Shown in pieces: positions 44,344-55,786 of a stretch of DNA of 64,000 nucleotides. Under the pieces are notes generated by a model, which ran no database searches, was not told the origin of the DNA, and saw only the letters and a program-made list of their open reading frames with translations. Source of the stretch: Chitinophaga oryziterrae (GTDB lineage: Bacteria; Bacteroidota; Bacteroidia; Chitinophagales; Chitinophagaceae); contig NZ_WRXO01000001.1 in the NCBI RefSeq assembly GCF_009758125.1, forward strand, positions 1,178,001 to 1,242,000, in the 5' to 3' direction. The stretch's first letter is position 1. Every line of letters begins with the position of its first letter. The translations under genes and the position numbers were made by a program.

Positions 44344-47202
44344 TTAGCTGAAAAGGAAAGCCACATCTTCCTCTGTCAGCTTTTTCACAAAACCGGTATC
44401 CTCACTGATCAGATCATCCGCAATCATTTTCTTCCGCTGTTGTAAAGCCAGTATCTTTTCTTCCACACTATCCTTACAAATCATCTTATAAGCAAAAACC
44501 GGGTTCTGCTGGCCTATACGATGCGTACGGTCAATCGCCTGCTGCTCTGCCGCCGGATTCCACCAGGGATCTACAAGATATACATAATCGGCCGCAGTGA
44601 GCGTAAGCCCCACGCCTCCGGCTTTTAAGCTGATCAGGAACACCCGCACGCTTTCATCCTCCTGGAACTGCTTCACCAGCTGCTGGCGGGTCTCCGCTTT
44701 CGTTCCCCCATCCAGGTAGAGGAAAGGCAGGCCAGTAGCTTCCATCGACCGTGAAATCAGTTGCAGCATTCCCGTGAACTGGGAAAACACCAGTACTTTA
44801 TGTGCCCCCGTATTTTCTGTAATCTCCCGCATCAGCTCATCCAGCTTCACTGAACTCTTGATAGAAGCCTCAGCCTCTATAAGTTGAGGGGCATTACACA
44901 CCTGGCGTAAACGCGTCAGACCTTCCAATACATAAATCGTGCTGGAAGCCATCCCGTCTTCTTTAATACGGTTTAAGAGTTTCTCTTTGTAGAAATCGCG
45001 GATACGGTTATACGCCTGGCGTTGCTCATCGCCCATTTCACACCACATAATGATCTCTGTTTTATCGGGGAGATCTTTCGCAATTTGTTCCTTGGTACGG
45101 CGTAATAAAAAGGGATAGATCAGCCGGCGTAACTGGCCCGCCTTCTCTGCATCTGCAAATTTATCAATAGGCTGCGCAAACTCGGAACGGAAGAAGGCCT
45201 GGTTCCCCAGCAGGCCCGGGTTCGCAAAGTTCATCTGCGCATAGAGGTCCATTGTATTATTCTGAATAGGTGTACCACTTAGTATCAGGCGGTTACGGCT
45301 TTGCAGGTCCTGCAATGCCCGTGTAGTCTGGGAAGAAGGGTTTTTGATCACCTGGCTCTCATCCAGTACTACATATCCAAAAACATGTGCACTAAATGTT
45401 TCAATATCGCTGCGTACTGTGCCATAACTGGTAATGATGAGCTGTTTCCCGCGCCAGAGATCTGCATCATACTGCCGGTTTGCGCCGTGATACACGGCAT
45501 AGTGTAAACCGGGGGCGAACTTCTGTAATTCACTCTCCCAGTTATAAATCAATGAAGTAGGACAAATGACCAGGTGTGTTTCACCAGGATATTTCTCTGT
45601 AAGGTGTTGTAAGAAAGTAATGGTCTGTAAGGTTTTACCCAAACCCATATCATCCGCCAGGCATCCGCCCCAGCGCATCGCATCCAGTAAACACATCCAC
45701 TCAAAGCCTGCCTGCTGATAGTTACGCAGTTGTGCCTGGATAGCAGGAGGGATAGGGAAGTGCTGGGAAGACTGGGCCTGCAGTTGTTGCAGTTTTGTCA
45801 TGGTATCCACAGGGGTGTCCTGGGCTTCCAGCATTTCCTGCGCAATGGTGAAGTGCAGCCTGGAGAGCCTTAGTTTATCCTTCTGGATCTGCCCCAGTTT
45901 CCATAGCAGGTCATACTTATGGAGCCACTCTTCCGGGATCACCCCGATAGTACCGTCTTTTAATAACAGGTGAGGTTGTTTATGCTGTAATGCTTTTTGT
46001 ATATCAGTAAGGGGAACGGAGATATCCCCGTAATGCACTTTTATTTCCAGGTCGAACCAGTCTTTATCATCCCCATGCCAGCGGACATCCATTACCGGTA
46101 CATGTGTATTGTAGCGGAAGTGCCGGAGCTGGTCCATCCCATATACCCCAATATTGCGGTCTGTCAGTTTACGGTAGCATTTCACTAACCACTGGCTCTT
46201 TTCAGCATCCGCAAAAGGCAGGTAAAAGTATCCGTTTTGTTGTTGGGCGAATCGCGCATGCAGGGAACGGATAAAGGTGGTTACTTCCTTCTCGGCCTCC
46301 ATATCTCTTTTTATCTCATATTGCGTATTCCCTTCGGTACGTATTACGACCGGGGGGCCACCCGCTTCTAAGGTAAAGTTGCCATACTGCCATTGTGGGG
46401 TAAGCACTAAAAAAGCTTTGTTCAGTTCACTTAACCATATATTACACACAGGCTCTGCTTCCACAAGGGCCTTTTCCATCAGTATACTCTTATTCACCGG
46501 ATAAGTAGCACTCAACGGTTCAATAAGATGCAGCAAAATATCACCTTCCTGGTCAGCCGGTATATCCATGAATCCACCTGGTAGGTTTTCCAGGATATCC
46601 ACGGTTGATGGTGGCAGGATAAATAACTCACCCCGGCTGCGTAGAACAAACCCATAGTGTTCAAAGTCGGAGAGGGGATAGGCCTGCCCGTTGACAGTCA
46701 TGGTACCGGTAAGTCGCAAAACACCCGCATCTGTTCTTACCAGATCAAAGGATAACTGGGGAGGGAAGTTATTCACTACGGCAGGGCGTGTATGTTTCAG
46801 CAGCATACTGTCGTCTGTGATCATGGTATACCAGGGGAGCACAGGCGTTAAGGAGCGTAGTTGCTGCAAGGTATTGTACAGGTAAAGCTGCATGCCTTCC
46901 TGGATATACTGTTGTAGCGTCTGCGATTTTACAGGGTTATCCCGGAACTTTTCCTTCAGTTGAAGCTCTTTATATACCATGGCTTCCTGTGTGCAGGGTT
47001 GCAGCAGGTATTGTACATTAGGAGGCAGGGTATTAAAAATGGACAATGATTTCTTATCATTGAGCGGCATACGCTGACAGGTACGCCCGCCGGCATCTTC
47101 CTTCAATAATCCTGCACTGATCTTTACCGGGGTAGGGTGATTGGTCTGTAACTCTAAAAGTAACACCGGTACCGCTTTCCCGGAATTAATGGTTTTACCC
47201 AT
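44344..47202 (-). CDS. SNF2-family DEAD/DEAH-like helicase
   Basis: 952 aa. The N-terminal 450 residues form the accessory region seen in Bacteroidota SNF2 proteins. The motor has Walker A DDMGLGKTLQTI, a DESQ box where most have DEAQ/DEAH, GTPIQNN, and the C-terminal QAIDRTHRIGQ. Likely a DNA translocase that remodels protein-DNA complexes; role unknown. Its 5' end overlaps the coaE stop by 8 bases. Confidence 0.88.
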   Translation of the reverse strand: MGKTINSGKAVPVLLLELQTNHPTPVKISAGLLKEDAGGRTCQRMPLNDKKSLSIFNTLPPNVQYLLQPCTQEAMVYKELQLKEKFRDNPVKSQTLQQYIQEGMQLYLYNTLQQLRSLTPVLPWYTMITDDSMLLKHTRPAVVNNFPPQLSFDLVRTDAGVLRLTGTMTVNGQAYPLSDFEHYGFVLRSRGELFILPPSTVDILENLPGGFMDIPADQEGDILLHLIEPLSATYPVNKSILMEKALVEAEPVCNIWLSELNKAFLVLTPQWQYGNFTLEAGGPPVVIRTEGNTQYEIKRDMEAEKEVTTFIRSLHARFAQQQNGYFYLPFADAEKSQWLVKCYRKLTDRNIGVYGMDQLRHFRYNTHVPVMDVRWHGDDKDWFDLEIKVHYGDISVPLTDIQKALQHKQPHLLLKDGTIGVIPEEWLHKYDLLWKLGQIQKDKLRLSRLHFTIAQEMLEAQDTPVDTMTKLQQLQAQSSQHFPIPPAIQAQLRNYQQAGFEWMCLLDAMRWGGCLADDMGLGKTLQTITFLQHLTEKYPGETHLVICPTSLIYNWESELQKFAPGLHYAVYHGANRQYDADLWRGKQLIITSYGTVRSDIETFSAHVFGYVVLDESQVIKNPSSQTTRALQDLQSRNRLILSGTPIQNNTMDLYAQMNFANPGLLGNQAFFRSEFAQPIDKFADAEKAGQLRRLIYPFLLRRTKEQIAKDLPDKTEIIMWCEMGDEQRQAYNRIRDFYKEKLLNRIKEDGMASSTIYVLEGLTRLRQVCNAPQLIEAEASIKSSVKLDELMREITENTGAHKVLVFSQFTGMLQLISRSMEATGLPFLYLDGGTKAETRQQLVKQFQEDESVRVFLISLKAGGVGLTLTAADYVYLVDPWWNPAAEQQAIDRTHRIGQQNPVFAYKMICKDSVEEKILALQQRKKMIADDLISEDTGFVKKLTEEDVAFLFS

Positions 47203-47785
47203 AGATTGATATTAATTGTTGATGCAAAGCCAGCACCTGGGGTATAACCATTTGCTGCTCATCATTATGGATCACATAATCGCATAACCGCATCTTGATA
47301 TTGTCGTCTATCTGTTTGTTAATACGTGCCAGCACTTCTTCACGGGTTACATGGTCGCGTTTCATTACGCGCGCTATACGCATGGTTTGAGGAGCAGACA
47401 CACCGATAATTTTATCCAGGTATTGAAAGGAACCGGATTCAAACAGGAGAGCAGCTTCTTTGATCACATATGGACTGGTTTGCCTGTTGGCCCATTCGTC
47501 GCTATGCCTGATGGTAGCGGGGTGTACGATGGAATTCAGCAGTTCCAGTTTGTCTTTATCATTAAACACGATTTTGCCCAGTGCTGCCCGGTCCAGTTTC
47601 CCGTCCGGCCCATAGATATCTGCTCCGAAATGCTCTTTTACAGCTTTTTTCAGGGCTTCATCTGTTTGCATGATCTCTTTGGCGGCGGTATCTGCATAAT
47701 ATACCGGGATGCCCAGTAATTCGAAGATCCGGGAGACGGTGCTTTTACCCGAACCAATACCTCCTGTGATACCTACTTTTAACAT
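47195..47785 (-). CDS. coaE: Dephospho-CoA kinase
   Basis: 196 aa. P-loop GGIGSGKS (near residue 8), YADTAAKEIM, IVHPATIRH and LFESGSFQYLDKIIGV are typical CoaE motifs. Final step of CoA synthesis. It overlaps the SNF2 gene by 8 bases and is separated from yajC by a terminator; a -7-like CAAATTCA (minus TGAATTTG) sits just before its start. Confidence 0.93.
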   Translation of the reverse strand: MLKVGITGGIGSGKSTVSRIFELLGIPVYYADTAAKEIMQTDEALKKAVKEHFGADIYGPDGKLDRAALGKIVFNDKDKLELLNSIVHPATIRHSDEWANRQTSPYVIKEAALLFESGSFQYLDKIIGVSAPQTMRIARVMKRDHVTREEVLARINKQIDDNIKMRLCDYVIHNDEQQMVIPQVLALHQQLISIYG

Positions 47786-47800
47786 ACGGCTGCAAATTCA

Positions 47801-47835
47801 AAAAAAAATCCCAAACTCCGCACGGGAATTTGGGA
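47801..47835 (-). terminator. Terminator of the nusB-DUF1573-yajC operon
   Basis: TCCCAAA/TTTGGGA stem (47809-47815 with 47829-47835) with inner pairs; nine T residues follow on the minus strand. Confidence 0.7.
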
Positions 47836-47856
47836 CGCGCAATCTGTAGACTGCAA

Positions 47857-48207
47857 TTATTTTGTAGCTGTTTCAGCTGCTTTCTGCTGAGCTGAAGTAT
47901 ATTCCATACTGATAGCAGAACGTTCCATGGTAAAGAATGTACCCGGACTAACTTCTATCTGTAATGTATTGTTATCGTAAATCTTTTTCACTTTACCGTG
48001 AATACCTGCAATGGTAACTACTTTATCACCTTCACGCAGGTTGTTGATAAAATCTTTCTGCAGTTTTGCTTTTTTAGTCTGAGGGCGAATCATAAATAAC
48101 CACATTACCACTATCATACCCCCGAAAAATAATAAAGACATAGCGGATCCACCACCGCCGGCACCTGCAGTTGGCATCAATAAAACGCCCAGATTGTTCA
48201 TGTACAT
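47857..48207 (-). CDS. yajC: Preprotein translocase subunit YajC
   Basis: 116 aa (ATG 48207, or 48201 in the same frame). One N-terminal membrane helix (about 25-45, MSLLFFGGMIVVMWLFMIRPQTKKAK) then KLQKDFINNLREGDKVVTIAGIHGKVKKI. It is the usual small Sec accessory protein partnering SecDF. Third gene of a leftward set after nusB and the DUF1573 lipoprotein. Confidence 0.9.
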   Translation of the reverse strand: MYMNNLGVLLMPTAGAGGGGSAMSLLFFGGMIVVMWLFMIRPQTKKAKLQKDFINNLREGDKVVTIAGIHGKVKKIYDNNTLQIEVSPGTFFTMERSAISMEYTSAQQKAAETATK

Positions 48208-48238
48208 TGTATTAGTTTGTATTTGTTGTTTTGTATGT

Positions 48239-48667
48239 TTACTGCTTGATCACAGTACATTGTATTTTAGGTCCCTGTACTACCGGCGGATTCGTATTCG
48301 CTTTGATCGTAATTTCCTTTTCAGTGAAGCCTTCTTTGCCGGCACTGTTGAATACTACTTTCATATAAGCGCTTTTTCCGGGTCTTACAGGCTCTTTAGG
48401 CCAGTCAGGTACAGTACAGCCGCAACTGGAACTTGCATCCGTAATCAGCAGGTCTCTGTCACCGGTATTGGTGAATTTGAATGAGTATTCCACCTTCTCT
48501 CCCTGCGTAACGTTCCCAAAGTTATGAACCGGTTCATCAAAAGAGATTTTCGCAGTACCTTTTGTGGTATCTGTAGCAGCAGTATGCTGATCGCCTTTAC
48601 TGTTATTTGAGCCGCAAGCACCCATAAACAGGCTGCCGCAGGCAAGTATAAAGAATAGCTTTTTCAT
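48239..48667 (-). CDS. DUF1573 domain lipoprotein
   Basis: 142 aa. Signal peptide with Cys near residue 18 (GACGSN). The DUF1573 immunoglobulin-like fold is clear: FDEPVHNFGNVTQGEKVEYSFKFTNTGDRDLLI, then SSCGCTVPDWPKEPVRPG. Function unknown. A -7-like TATTTTTG (minus strand, 48688-48695) and GTTG 18 bases upstream could give an internal promoter within nusB. Confidence 0.85.
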   Translation of the reverse strand: MKKLFFILACGSLFMGACGSNNSKGDQHTAATDTTKGTAKISFDEPVHNFGNVTQGEKVEYSFKFTNTGDRDLLITDASSSCGCTVPDWPKEPVRPGKSAYMKVVFNSAGKEGFTEKEITIKANTNPPVVQGPKIQCTVIKQ

Positions 48668-48696
48668 GTTTATAGATGCATTAACCTCAAAAATAA

Positions 48697-49626
48697 CTAT
48701 TTTTTTGTACGGTCAACCTTCTTTATCTGATCAGATGCATCAAGATCTTTCAATATATTATCCAGGATACCATTCACAAACTGCCCGCTCTGAGGGGTGC
48801 TGTATGCCTTGGCCAGGTCTATATACTCATTGATTGTCACCTTGGTAGGAATGGTAGGGAAGTAGAGAAATTCACATACGCCCATTTCCATCAGCAGCAT
48901 GTCTACCGCAGCGATACGTTCCGGGTCCCAGTTCTGTAATTTAGGCTTTATCAGTTCCAGGCAGTAATCTTTCTTATCAAGTACGGTCAGCAGCAGTTCT
49001 TTTGCATAGTCCAGCTTTTCCTTACTGATAAGCTGCAGGAAGTTGAAGAGGTGAGGCTTATGCATATAGTTGGCGATCAGGAGGGTCATCATCTCCTCAT
49101 CGTCACCCCAGTGCAGGAAGCTGTCTTCCATATGCTGCAGGAACAATTCGCTTTTTGACAGGATCTCTTTATACAGGAATTCGATGATTTCCTTTTCCGC
49201 CACTTTCGTACGGGCAGGGTCTTGTATGTAAGTCTTGTACGTATCAGATGCTGCCAGCTCATTATACAGTTTCCGCAACATATCCGGCTCGGGCAGGAAT
49301 TTGAGCTTCCACTGTTCCAGGTTTACCTGGAAGCCTTTATCATTAATAATCTGGAAAATGAATTCGTTGCCTGCGATTTTTGTGTTCACCCGCAGATCTG
49401 CAGCAGAAGGGAGGTGCTTGGATGCTCTTGCCTGGGAATCTGTCTCAGCGTACTGAGCCACCTGCGTCAGGCAATAGAGTAAATAAGTAAAGATCTGACT
49501 GGTCTGGTCCAGCTTCTCATTCAACAGGCTGGTTGCCGCACCTGGCTTTATTGTACCTGGCTCCATCGTTTCCAGGGCATAAAGGGTTTGCATGACCTTA
49601 ACCCGGATATTTCTTCTACTAATCAT
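48697..49626 (-). CDS. nusB: Transcription antitermination factor NusB
   Basis: 309 aa from ATG 49626 (in-frame upstream ATG 49656 less likely). N-terminal RRNIRVKVMQTLYAL and C-terminal DRIAAVDMLLMEMGVCEFLYF-type helices with TIPTKVTINEYIDLAKAYS and FVNGILDNIL are NusB hallmarks. Bacteroidota proteins are about twice the length of E. coli NusB (139 aa) because of a long helical insert, seen here. First gene of a set with DUF1573 and yajC. Confidence 0.9.
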   Translation of the reverse strand: MISRRNIRVKVMQTLYALETMEPGTIKPGAATSLLNEKLDQTSQIFTYLLYCLTQVAQYAETDSQARASKHLPSAADLRVNTKIAGNEFIFQIINDKGFQVNLEQWKLKFLPEPDMLRKLYNELAASDTYKTYIQDPARTKVAEKEIIEFLYKEILSKSELFLQHMEDSFLHWGDDEEMMTLLIANYMHKPHLFNFLQLISKEKLDYAKELLLTVLDKKDYCLELIKPKLQNWDPERIAAVDMLLMEMGVCEFLYFPTIPTKVTINEYIDLAKAYSTPQSGQFVNGILDNILKDLDASDQIKKVDRTKK

Positions 49627-49653
49627 CTTATAATCAAGAACTGTATGAGGCCG

Positions 49654-49683
49654 CAAAGCTAGGGAAAAAAACTGAACTCCAAA
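49654..49683 (-). promoter_or_regulatory. Promoter of nusB
   Basis: On the minus strand TTTG (49680-49683), 18-base spacer, TAGCTTTG (49654-49661), 27 bases before the ATG. Confidence 0.6.
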
Positions 49684-49760
49684 CTTTCCGCTGCCGGTAC
49701 ATATTGTTTTAACAAAGCTATTAAATGTCTGTGTCAGGTTTTGTCTGAAAAAATGGCATT

Positions 49761-49791
49761 TTTGTCAGTGAGCATAAGAAAGCTATATTTG
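49761..49791 (+). promoter_or_regulatory. Promoter of groES-groEL
   Basis: TTTG (49761-49764), 19-base spacer and TATATTTG (49784-49791): an exact match to the Bacteroidota primary-sigma consensus. Leader about 90 bases. No CIRCE inverted repeat is present. Confidence 0.75.
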
Positions 49792-49885
49792 ATAACTGAA
49801 AATTTGACCCGAAAAATGCCTTGGCACAATTATCGAGGGCCTCAGTGCATAATACTCAACTTACCTTTTTAAAAAGTATAATTAT

Positions 49886-50167
49886 ATGGCAAAAGATTTA
49901 AGTATTAAACCCTTGGCTGACAGGGTGATCGTGAAACCCGCAGCTGCTGAAGAGAAAACTGCTGGTGGTATCATCATCCCCGATACTGCAAAAGAAAAAC
50001 CACAGAGAGGTACTGTAGTTGCTGCAGGTCCTGGTAAAAAAGACGAACCGGTAACCGTTAAAGTGGGCGATACTGTATTATACGGCAAGTACTCAGGTAC
50101 CGAGATCAGTATCGAAGGTGATGATTACTTAATCATGCGTGAATCTGACATTTTAGCAATTGTTTAA
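49886..50167 (+). CDS. groES: Co-chaperonin GroES
   Basis: 93 aa. [34 protein letters not shown] with the mobile loop (about 17-33), and [14 protein letters not shown]. Caps GroEL in a heptameric ring. Followed by groEL after 53 bases, same operon. Confidence 0.97.
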   Translation: MAKDLSIKPLADRVIVKPAAAEEKTAGGIIIPDTAKEKPQRGTVVAAGPGKKDEPVTVKVGDTVLYGKYSGTEISIEGDDYLIMRESDILAIV

Positions 50168-50205
50168 TTAAACAGGCTGAACCCAAAGAATCTTAAAATC
50201 GTTAA

Positions 50206-51855
<1,650 letters not shown>

Positions 51856-51878
51856 TATTAGTACTTCAGGAAATAATC

Positions 51879-51913
51879 AAAAGGGAGAAACGGCATCAGC
51901 CTTTCTCCCTTTT
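51879..51913 (+). terminator. Terminator of groEL
   Basis: A perfect 12-bp stem (51879-51890 with 51902-51913) with an 11-base loop, tailed by T residues. Confidence 0.7.
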
Positions 51914-51960
51914 CCATTTATTTAGCTGTAACTTTGCCCTTTTTTAGCCGTTATACTGTC

Positions 51961-52440
51961 ATGAAGGTAATTTTACGCTATTGTCTCTTAGTACTGCTCT
52001 TGTCGGGTTGTTCCAAAGCCGACTCGTCTGACACGGATGCCCTGGCAGTACTCTATAAAGAGGATGGAATTATCCGGGCATATATTGCAGCGCACAACCT
52101 TACTGATATGGTAAAAGATTCCAGTGGTCTGTATTACAAAATCCAGGAACCAGGGGACTCTGTTCACATGACCCTCAACTCCGTCCCTACTATTATTTAT
52201 TCCCGTAGTAATATTCAGGATAGCCTGCTGGATGCTTCTTTTGGCAGTACCAATTTTGACGGACGTAAACTGAAAGACCATATTGTTGGCTGGCAGATAG
52301 TACTACAGAAAATAGGGAAAGGTGGTAAGGTCTTTACAATCATCCCTTCCCCGCTTGCCTTTGGCAACGAAGAAGTAGGCAGCATTATCGCCGCTAATTC
52401 TATTCTCGTTTGCGAGATAGAGGTGGTAGATTTCAAATAA
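51961..52440 (+). CDS. FKBP-like lipoprotein, degenerate
   Basis: 159 aa from ATG 51961 giving LSGCSKA lipobox (Cys about 17). The rest matches an FKBP fold (GLYYKIQEPGDS, VGWQIVLQKIGKGGKVFTIIP, ANSILVCEIEVVDFK) but lacks the F-D-S and flap Y-G-x-x-x block of active FKBPs (it has PSPLAFGNEE instead), so prolyl-isomerase activity is doubtful. Paralogue of the next gene, 29 bases on. Confidence 0.72.
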   Translation: MKVILRYCLLVLLLSGCSKADSSDTDALAVLYKEDGIIRAYIAAHNLTDMVKDSSGLYYKIQEPGDSVHMTLNSVPTIIYSRSNIQDSLLDASFGSTNFDGRKLKDHIVGWQIVLQKIGKGGKVFTIIPSPLAFGNEEVGSIIAANSILVCEIEVVDFK

Positions 52441-52469
52441 GTAACTTCATTATTTATTATATTAAAATC

Positions 52470-52976
52470 ATGAAAAGAGCAAGCATGAGAAATTTAGTAC
52501 TGTTGGGTGGATTGTTCCTCGTATTACTGGCAGCGTGTAGCAAAAATAAAGACGTATACGATCCGGGGCCGCAACTGACAAAGGACATGGCCACTATCAA
52601 AACCTATCTCACTGCACATAATCTTGCAGCTTCACTGGATACTGCTACAGGGATCTACTACAATATTGTAGCACCCGGTAATGGTGTAGATAGCATAAAA
52701 TATTTTGGGACTACAATAGACGTATTATATAAAGGTAGCCTGATGGCAGACAGTACTGTATTTGATTCAACAACAACCAATACACCGCGTAATTTTGTTT
52801 ATCAGGAATTAATAAAAGGATGGCAACTTGAGATAATCAGGATCACCAAAGGTGGTAAAATCAAACTTTATATACCCTCTTTCTGGGGTTATGGTACAGT
52901 GGCACACCCTGGTATTCCTGCAAATTCTATCCTGATATTTGATATTGAGTTGACAGACCTGAAGAATCCAATATAA
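52470..52976 (+). CDS. FKBP-type peptidyl-prolyl isomerase lipoprotein
   Basis: 168 aa from ATG 52470; lipobox LAACSK (Cys about 24). FKBP domain about 65-165: GIYYNIVAPGNGVDS, VLYKGSLMADSTVFDST, GWQLEIIRITKGGKIKLYIPSFWGYG, IPANSILIFDIELTDL. It retains VFDS and the W-G-Y-G loop, so is likelier to be active than its paralogue. Periplasmic folding of secreted proteins is the probable role. Confidence 0.82.
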   Translation: MKRASMRNLVLLGGLFLVLLAACSKNKDVYDPGPQLTKDMATIKTYLTAHNLAASLDTATGIYYNIVAPGNGVDSIKYFGTTIDVLYKGSLMADSTVFDSTTTNTPRNFVYQELIKGWQLEIIRITKGGKIKLYIPSFWGYGTVAHPGIPANSILIFDIELTDLKNPI

Positions 52977-52988
52977 GCTAATACTAAA

Positions 52989-53024
52989 AAAGAGGCAGTT
53001 TAAATTACTTTAGACTGCCTCTTT
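52989..53024. terminator. Bidirectional terminator between convergent lipoprotein genes
   Basis: AAAGAGGCAGT (52989-52999) and ACTGCCTCTTT (53014-53024), flanked by A/T runs on both sides. Confidence 0.75.
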
Positions 53025-53032
53025 CTATTTTA

Positions 53033-54232
53033 TTAATTAAAAGTGAGACTTATACTGGTAGTTTTTATAGCTCCAAAAATTGTTATAGGAGTTATGGGTT
53101 TTTCAGGAACAGGAACATTAGGGCCCTGTTCAGAACTTACATATTCCCAGTAACCAGCTGCACCAAGATAATCATCATTCAGCATGTACTGTTGAGTGCC
53201 TAAAAAGGGAGCAGAACTGGTATTTAACTGTGGTATATAACGGGTTGGTCCAGTAAAAGTGACCATATAATAATTAGAGATAGCCAGCATAATACCACCA
53301 GTCCAGTCATCTGCCGTTCTTATCTGATCAAGTGGCGTATATAAGTTATAAACTAGTCTTTGAATATTATAGTCCGTAGTTTGATCTGCTTTCTTTGTTA
53401 AACCAACCAGAAGATCTCCGGTTACAGTCATTGAACTTGGGATGGCCTTTGTCCAGATAAGAGGTATAACTCTTTCCTCTCCGGCAAAAGTTAACAACGC
53501 ATAACCACGGTTATTACCATTCACATATTGATTGACAAGGGTCATCTGACCTCTTAGTCTTACACTTCCAGATGAATTTTGCAGAACGATCTGTTGAATA
53601 GTAGACTGACCTCCATTTGGATAATCGCCAGGTACCATGTATCTGAAATTTTTACTGTTGATACTGCTTCTTGCGCCATCGGCATTATTATTATATAATA
53701 TTCTTACATCCCCATCTTCATAATTACGATTGATTTTTTCAATTTTAACAACTAATGAAGCATCATTATTTTTTATGACTGCAATTTTATCTTTCCTGAA
53801 TACATACAATGAGTCACCTATTTTTACAAGGCCATCTCTGTTTACAACAGTAGCTTCAATATCCGAAGTACAATTTACAATATGATCGTTATCCTCATAC
53901 CAGTGTACAACAGCACCCATCTCTGATTTTAATTGAGCAAATCCTGTTGTATCTTTCTTTTGGCCCATTTCATAAAGCTTGTCATCAAACTCATTATAGA
54001 CAGTTTTCATGGACGTAAATCCCTGCTCTTTTTCAAGTTGTAACCGCTCTTTGTTAGTAAGATTCAGATTTGAGATTTGCTTGTTTGTATAAGCCTCAAA
54101 ATCTTTAAAAGAGAGGTAGGAGATCGTTGTCTGATTGTTGACAGGAGTAACACTCTCTTGTGTGTTTTTCTTGCAGGATGACAATAAGATAATCATCACT
54201 GAAAGTGATTGTAGACAGAATAAGGGTTTCAT
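53033..54232 (-). CDS. Lipoprotein of unknown function
   Basis: 399 aa. Lipobox LLSSCKKN near residue 20. A coiled, charged N-terminal segment (about 40-115: SFKDFEAYTNKQISNLNLTNKERLQLEKE) precedes a beta-rich remainder with several Tyr-rich strands. I do not recognise a family. Convergent with the FKBP gene through a shared terminator. Monocistronic. Confidence 0.6.
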   Translation of the reverse strand: MKPLFCLQSLSVMIILLSSCKKNTQESVTPVNNQTTISYLSFKDFEAYTNKQISNLNLTNKERLQLEKEQGFTSMKTVYNEFDDKLYEMGQKKDTTGFAQLKSEMGAVVHWYEDNDHIVNCTSDIEATVVNRDGLVKIGDSLYVFRKDKIAVIKNNDASLVVKIEKINRNYEDGDVRILYNNNADGARSSINSKNFRYMVPGDYPNGGQSTIQQIVLQNSSGSVRLRGQMTLVNQYVNGNNRGYALLTFAGEERVIPLIWTKAIPSSMTVTGDLLVGLTKKADQTTDYNIQRLVYNLYTPLDQIRTADDWTGGIMLAISNYYMVTFTGPTRYIPQLNTSSAPFLGTQQYMLNDDYLGAAGYWEYVSSEQGPNVPVPEKPITPITIFGAIKTTSISLTFN

Positions 54233-54357
54233 TGAAAATTGGGTTTATCGGGTTAATTTTATCTAGGTCGGCGTAAATATATAATTTATTATTTTAATGT
54301 AGATCAGTTTATTTTATATTGATCCTTTCCAGTATTTTTGATTAAAATAAATGATTC

Positions 54358-55782
54358 TTGGCACACGAATGTATTTCGGTATTCGACATTTTTAAAATAG
54401 GGGTAGGTCCTTCCAGTTCTCATACACTGGGCCCCTGGCGGGCAGCTCTCCAGTTTCTGAAGGAACTGCCTCAGCCACTGTCCAACGTAGAACATGTAAG
54501 CATTTTACTATACGGCTCATTGGCCAAAACCGGCCATGGCCATGGTACTGATATCGCGGTTCTGCTCGGTCTTTGCGGAGATGACCCTGTTACATTTGAT
54601 GTAAACCGCATTAACGAAAAAACAGAAGATATCCGCCGTAATAAAACCATATTACTGGGTGGTAGCCAACCGGTTACATTCGATCCCCTGGAAGATATTA
54701 CTTTCCTCTACGAAGAATCCCTGCCATTCCATCCCAATGCCCTTACTTTCCTGGTGACTTTCCAGGATGGTGAACAGCAGGCGGTTACCTATTACTCTAT
54801 TGGTGGTGGTTTTGTAGTAAGAGAAGGAGAGGAGAAAGGAAAAAACACCCCACAGTTGGATTTGCCTTTCCCGATAGATACTGCCCGTCAGCTGTTACAG
54901 TTCTGTATCAAAACCGGCTATTCTATTTCTGAACTGGTAATGGAAAATGAGCATGCCTGGCGTTCTGAAGAAGAAACAAGAAACGGTATCCTCAATATAT
55001 GGAAGGTGATGAAAGAATGTACCTTCCGGGGTTCTCATACCGCAGGTGAACTCCCTGGCGGACTAAAAGTAGCCCGCCGTGCGGCAGCACTTAACAAAAG
55101 ACTGATCAAAGGCAATGCCTATTCAGACTATGACTCCTGGGTAACAGCTATCCGGCAGGGTGGTAACCACTTTGCCTATACGCTGGACTGGGTGAGCTGT
55201 TTTGCCCTGGCGGTAAATGAAGAAAATGCGTCCTTCGGACGTGTGGTAACGGCGCCTACCAATGGTGCTGCCGGTGTGATCCCCGCAGTATTACAGTACT
55301 TCACTATCTTCTGCGACGGGTACTCCGAAGACAAGATTATCCAGTTTATGCTTACTGCATCTGAAATAGGCAGCATCTTTAAAAAGAGGTCTACCATTTC
55401 TGCTGCGATGGGTGGTTGCCAGGCTGAAATCGGCGTATCTTCTGCCATGGCAGCGGCAGCGCTTACCGAATGCCTGGGCGGTTCTCAGCGACAGGTACTG
55501 ATGGCCGCAGAAATTGCCATGGAACATCATCTTGGCCTTACCTGCGATCCAATCGGAGGCCTGGTACAGGTGCCTTGTATAGAACGCAATACGATGGGAG
55601 CCATCAAAGCGATCACTGCTTCCCAGCTGGCATTGCAAAGCAACCCCGAACTGGCCAAAGTATCCCTGGACGCTGTTGTAAAAACGATGTGGGAAACTGC
55701 ACTGGATATGAACAGCAAATACAAAGAAACTTCCGACGGCGGATTGGCCGTGAATATTCCTCTCAGTCTGCCAGAGTGTTAA
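54358..55782 (+). CDS. sdaA: L-serine ammonia-lyase (iron-sulfur type)
   Basis: 474 aa. Single-chain SdaA with both alpha and beta regions: [28 protein letters not shown] at the start, [21 protein letters not shown], the [4Fe-4S] cysteines in [13 protein letters not shown] and [18 protein letters not shown]. It converts L-serine to pyruvate and ammonia. An in-frame stop lies 6 bases before TTG 54358 and ATG 54351 is out of frame, so TTG is the start. A perfect hairpin follows. Confidence 0.9.
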   Translation: MAHECISVFDIFKIGVGPSSSHTLGPWRAALQFLKELPQPLSNVEHVSILLYGSLAKTGHGHGTDIAVLLGLCGDDPVTFDVNRINEKTEDIRRNKTILLGGSQPVTFDPLEDITFLYEESLPFHPNALTFLVTFQDGEQQAVTYYSIGGGFVVREGEEKGKNTPQLDLPFPIDTARQLLQFCIKTGYSISELVMENEHAWRSEEETRNGILNIWKVMKECTFRGSHTAGELPGGLKVARRAAALNKRLIKGNAYSDYDSWVTAIRQGGNHFAYTLDWVSCFALAVNEENASFGRVVTAPTNGAAGVIPAVLQYFTIFCDGYSEDKIIQFMLTASEIGSIFKKRSTISAAMGGCQAEIGVSSAMAAAALTECLGGSQRQVLMAAEIAMEHHLGLTCDPIGGLVQVPCIERNTMGAIKAITASQLALQSNPELAKVSLDAVVKTMWETALDMNSKYKETSDGGLAVNIPLSLPEC

Positions 55783-55786
55783 TAAC

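Noticed and set aside
49797..49885. CIRCE or heat-shock operator upstream of groES
   Set aside because: No TTAGCACTC-N9-GAGTGCTAA-like inverted repeat in the leader.
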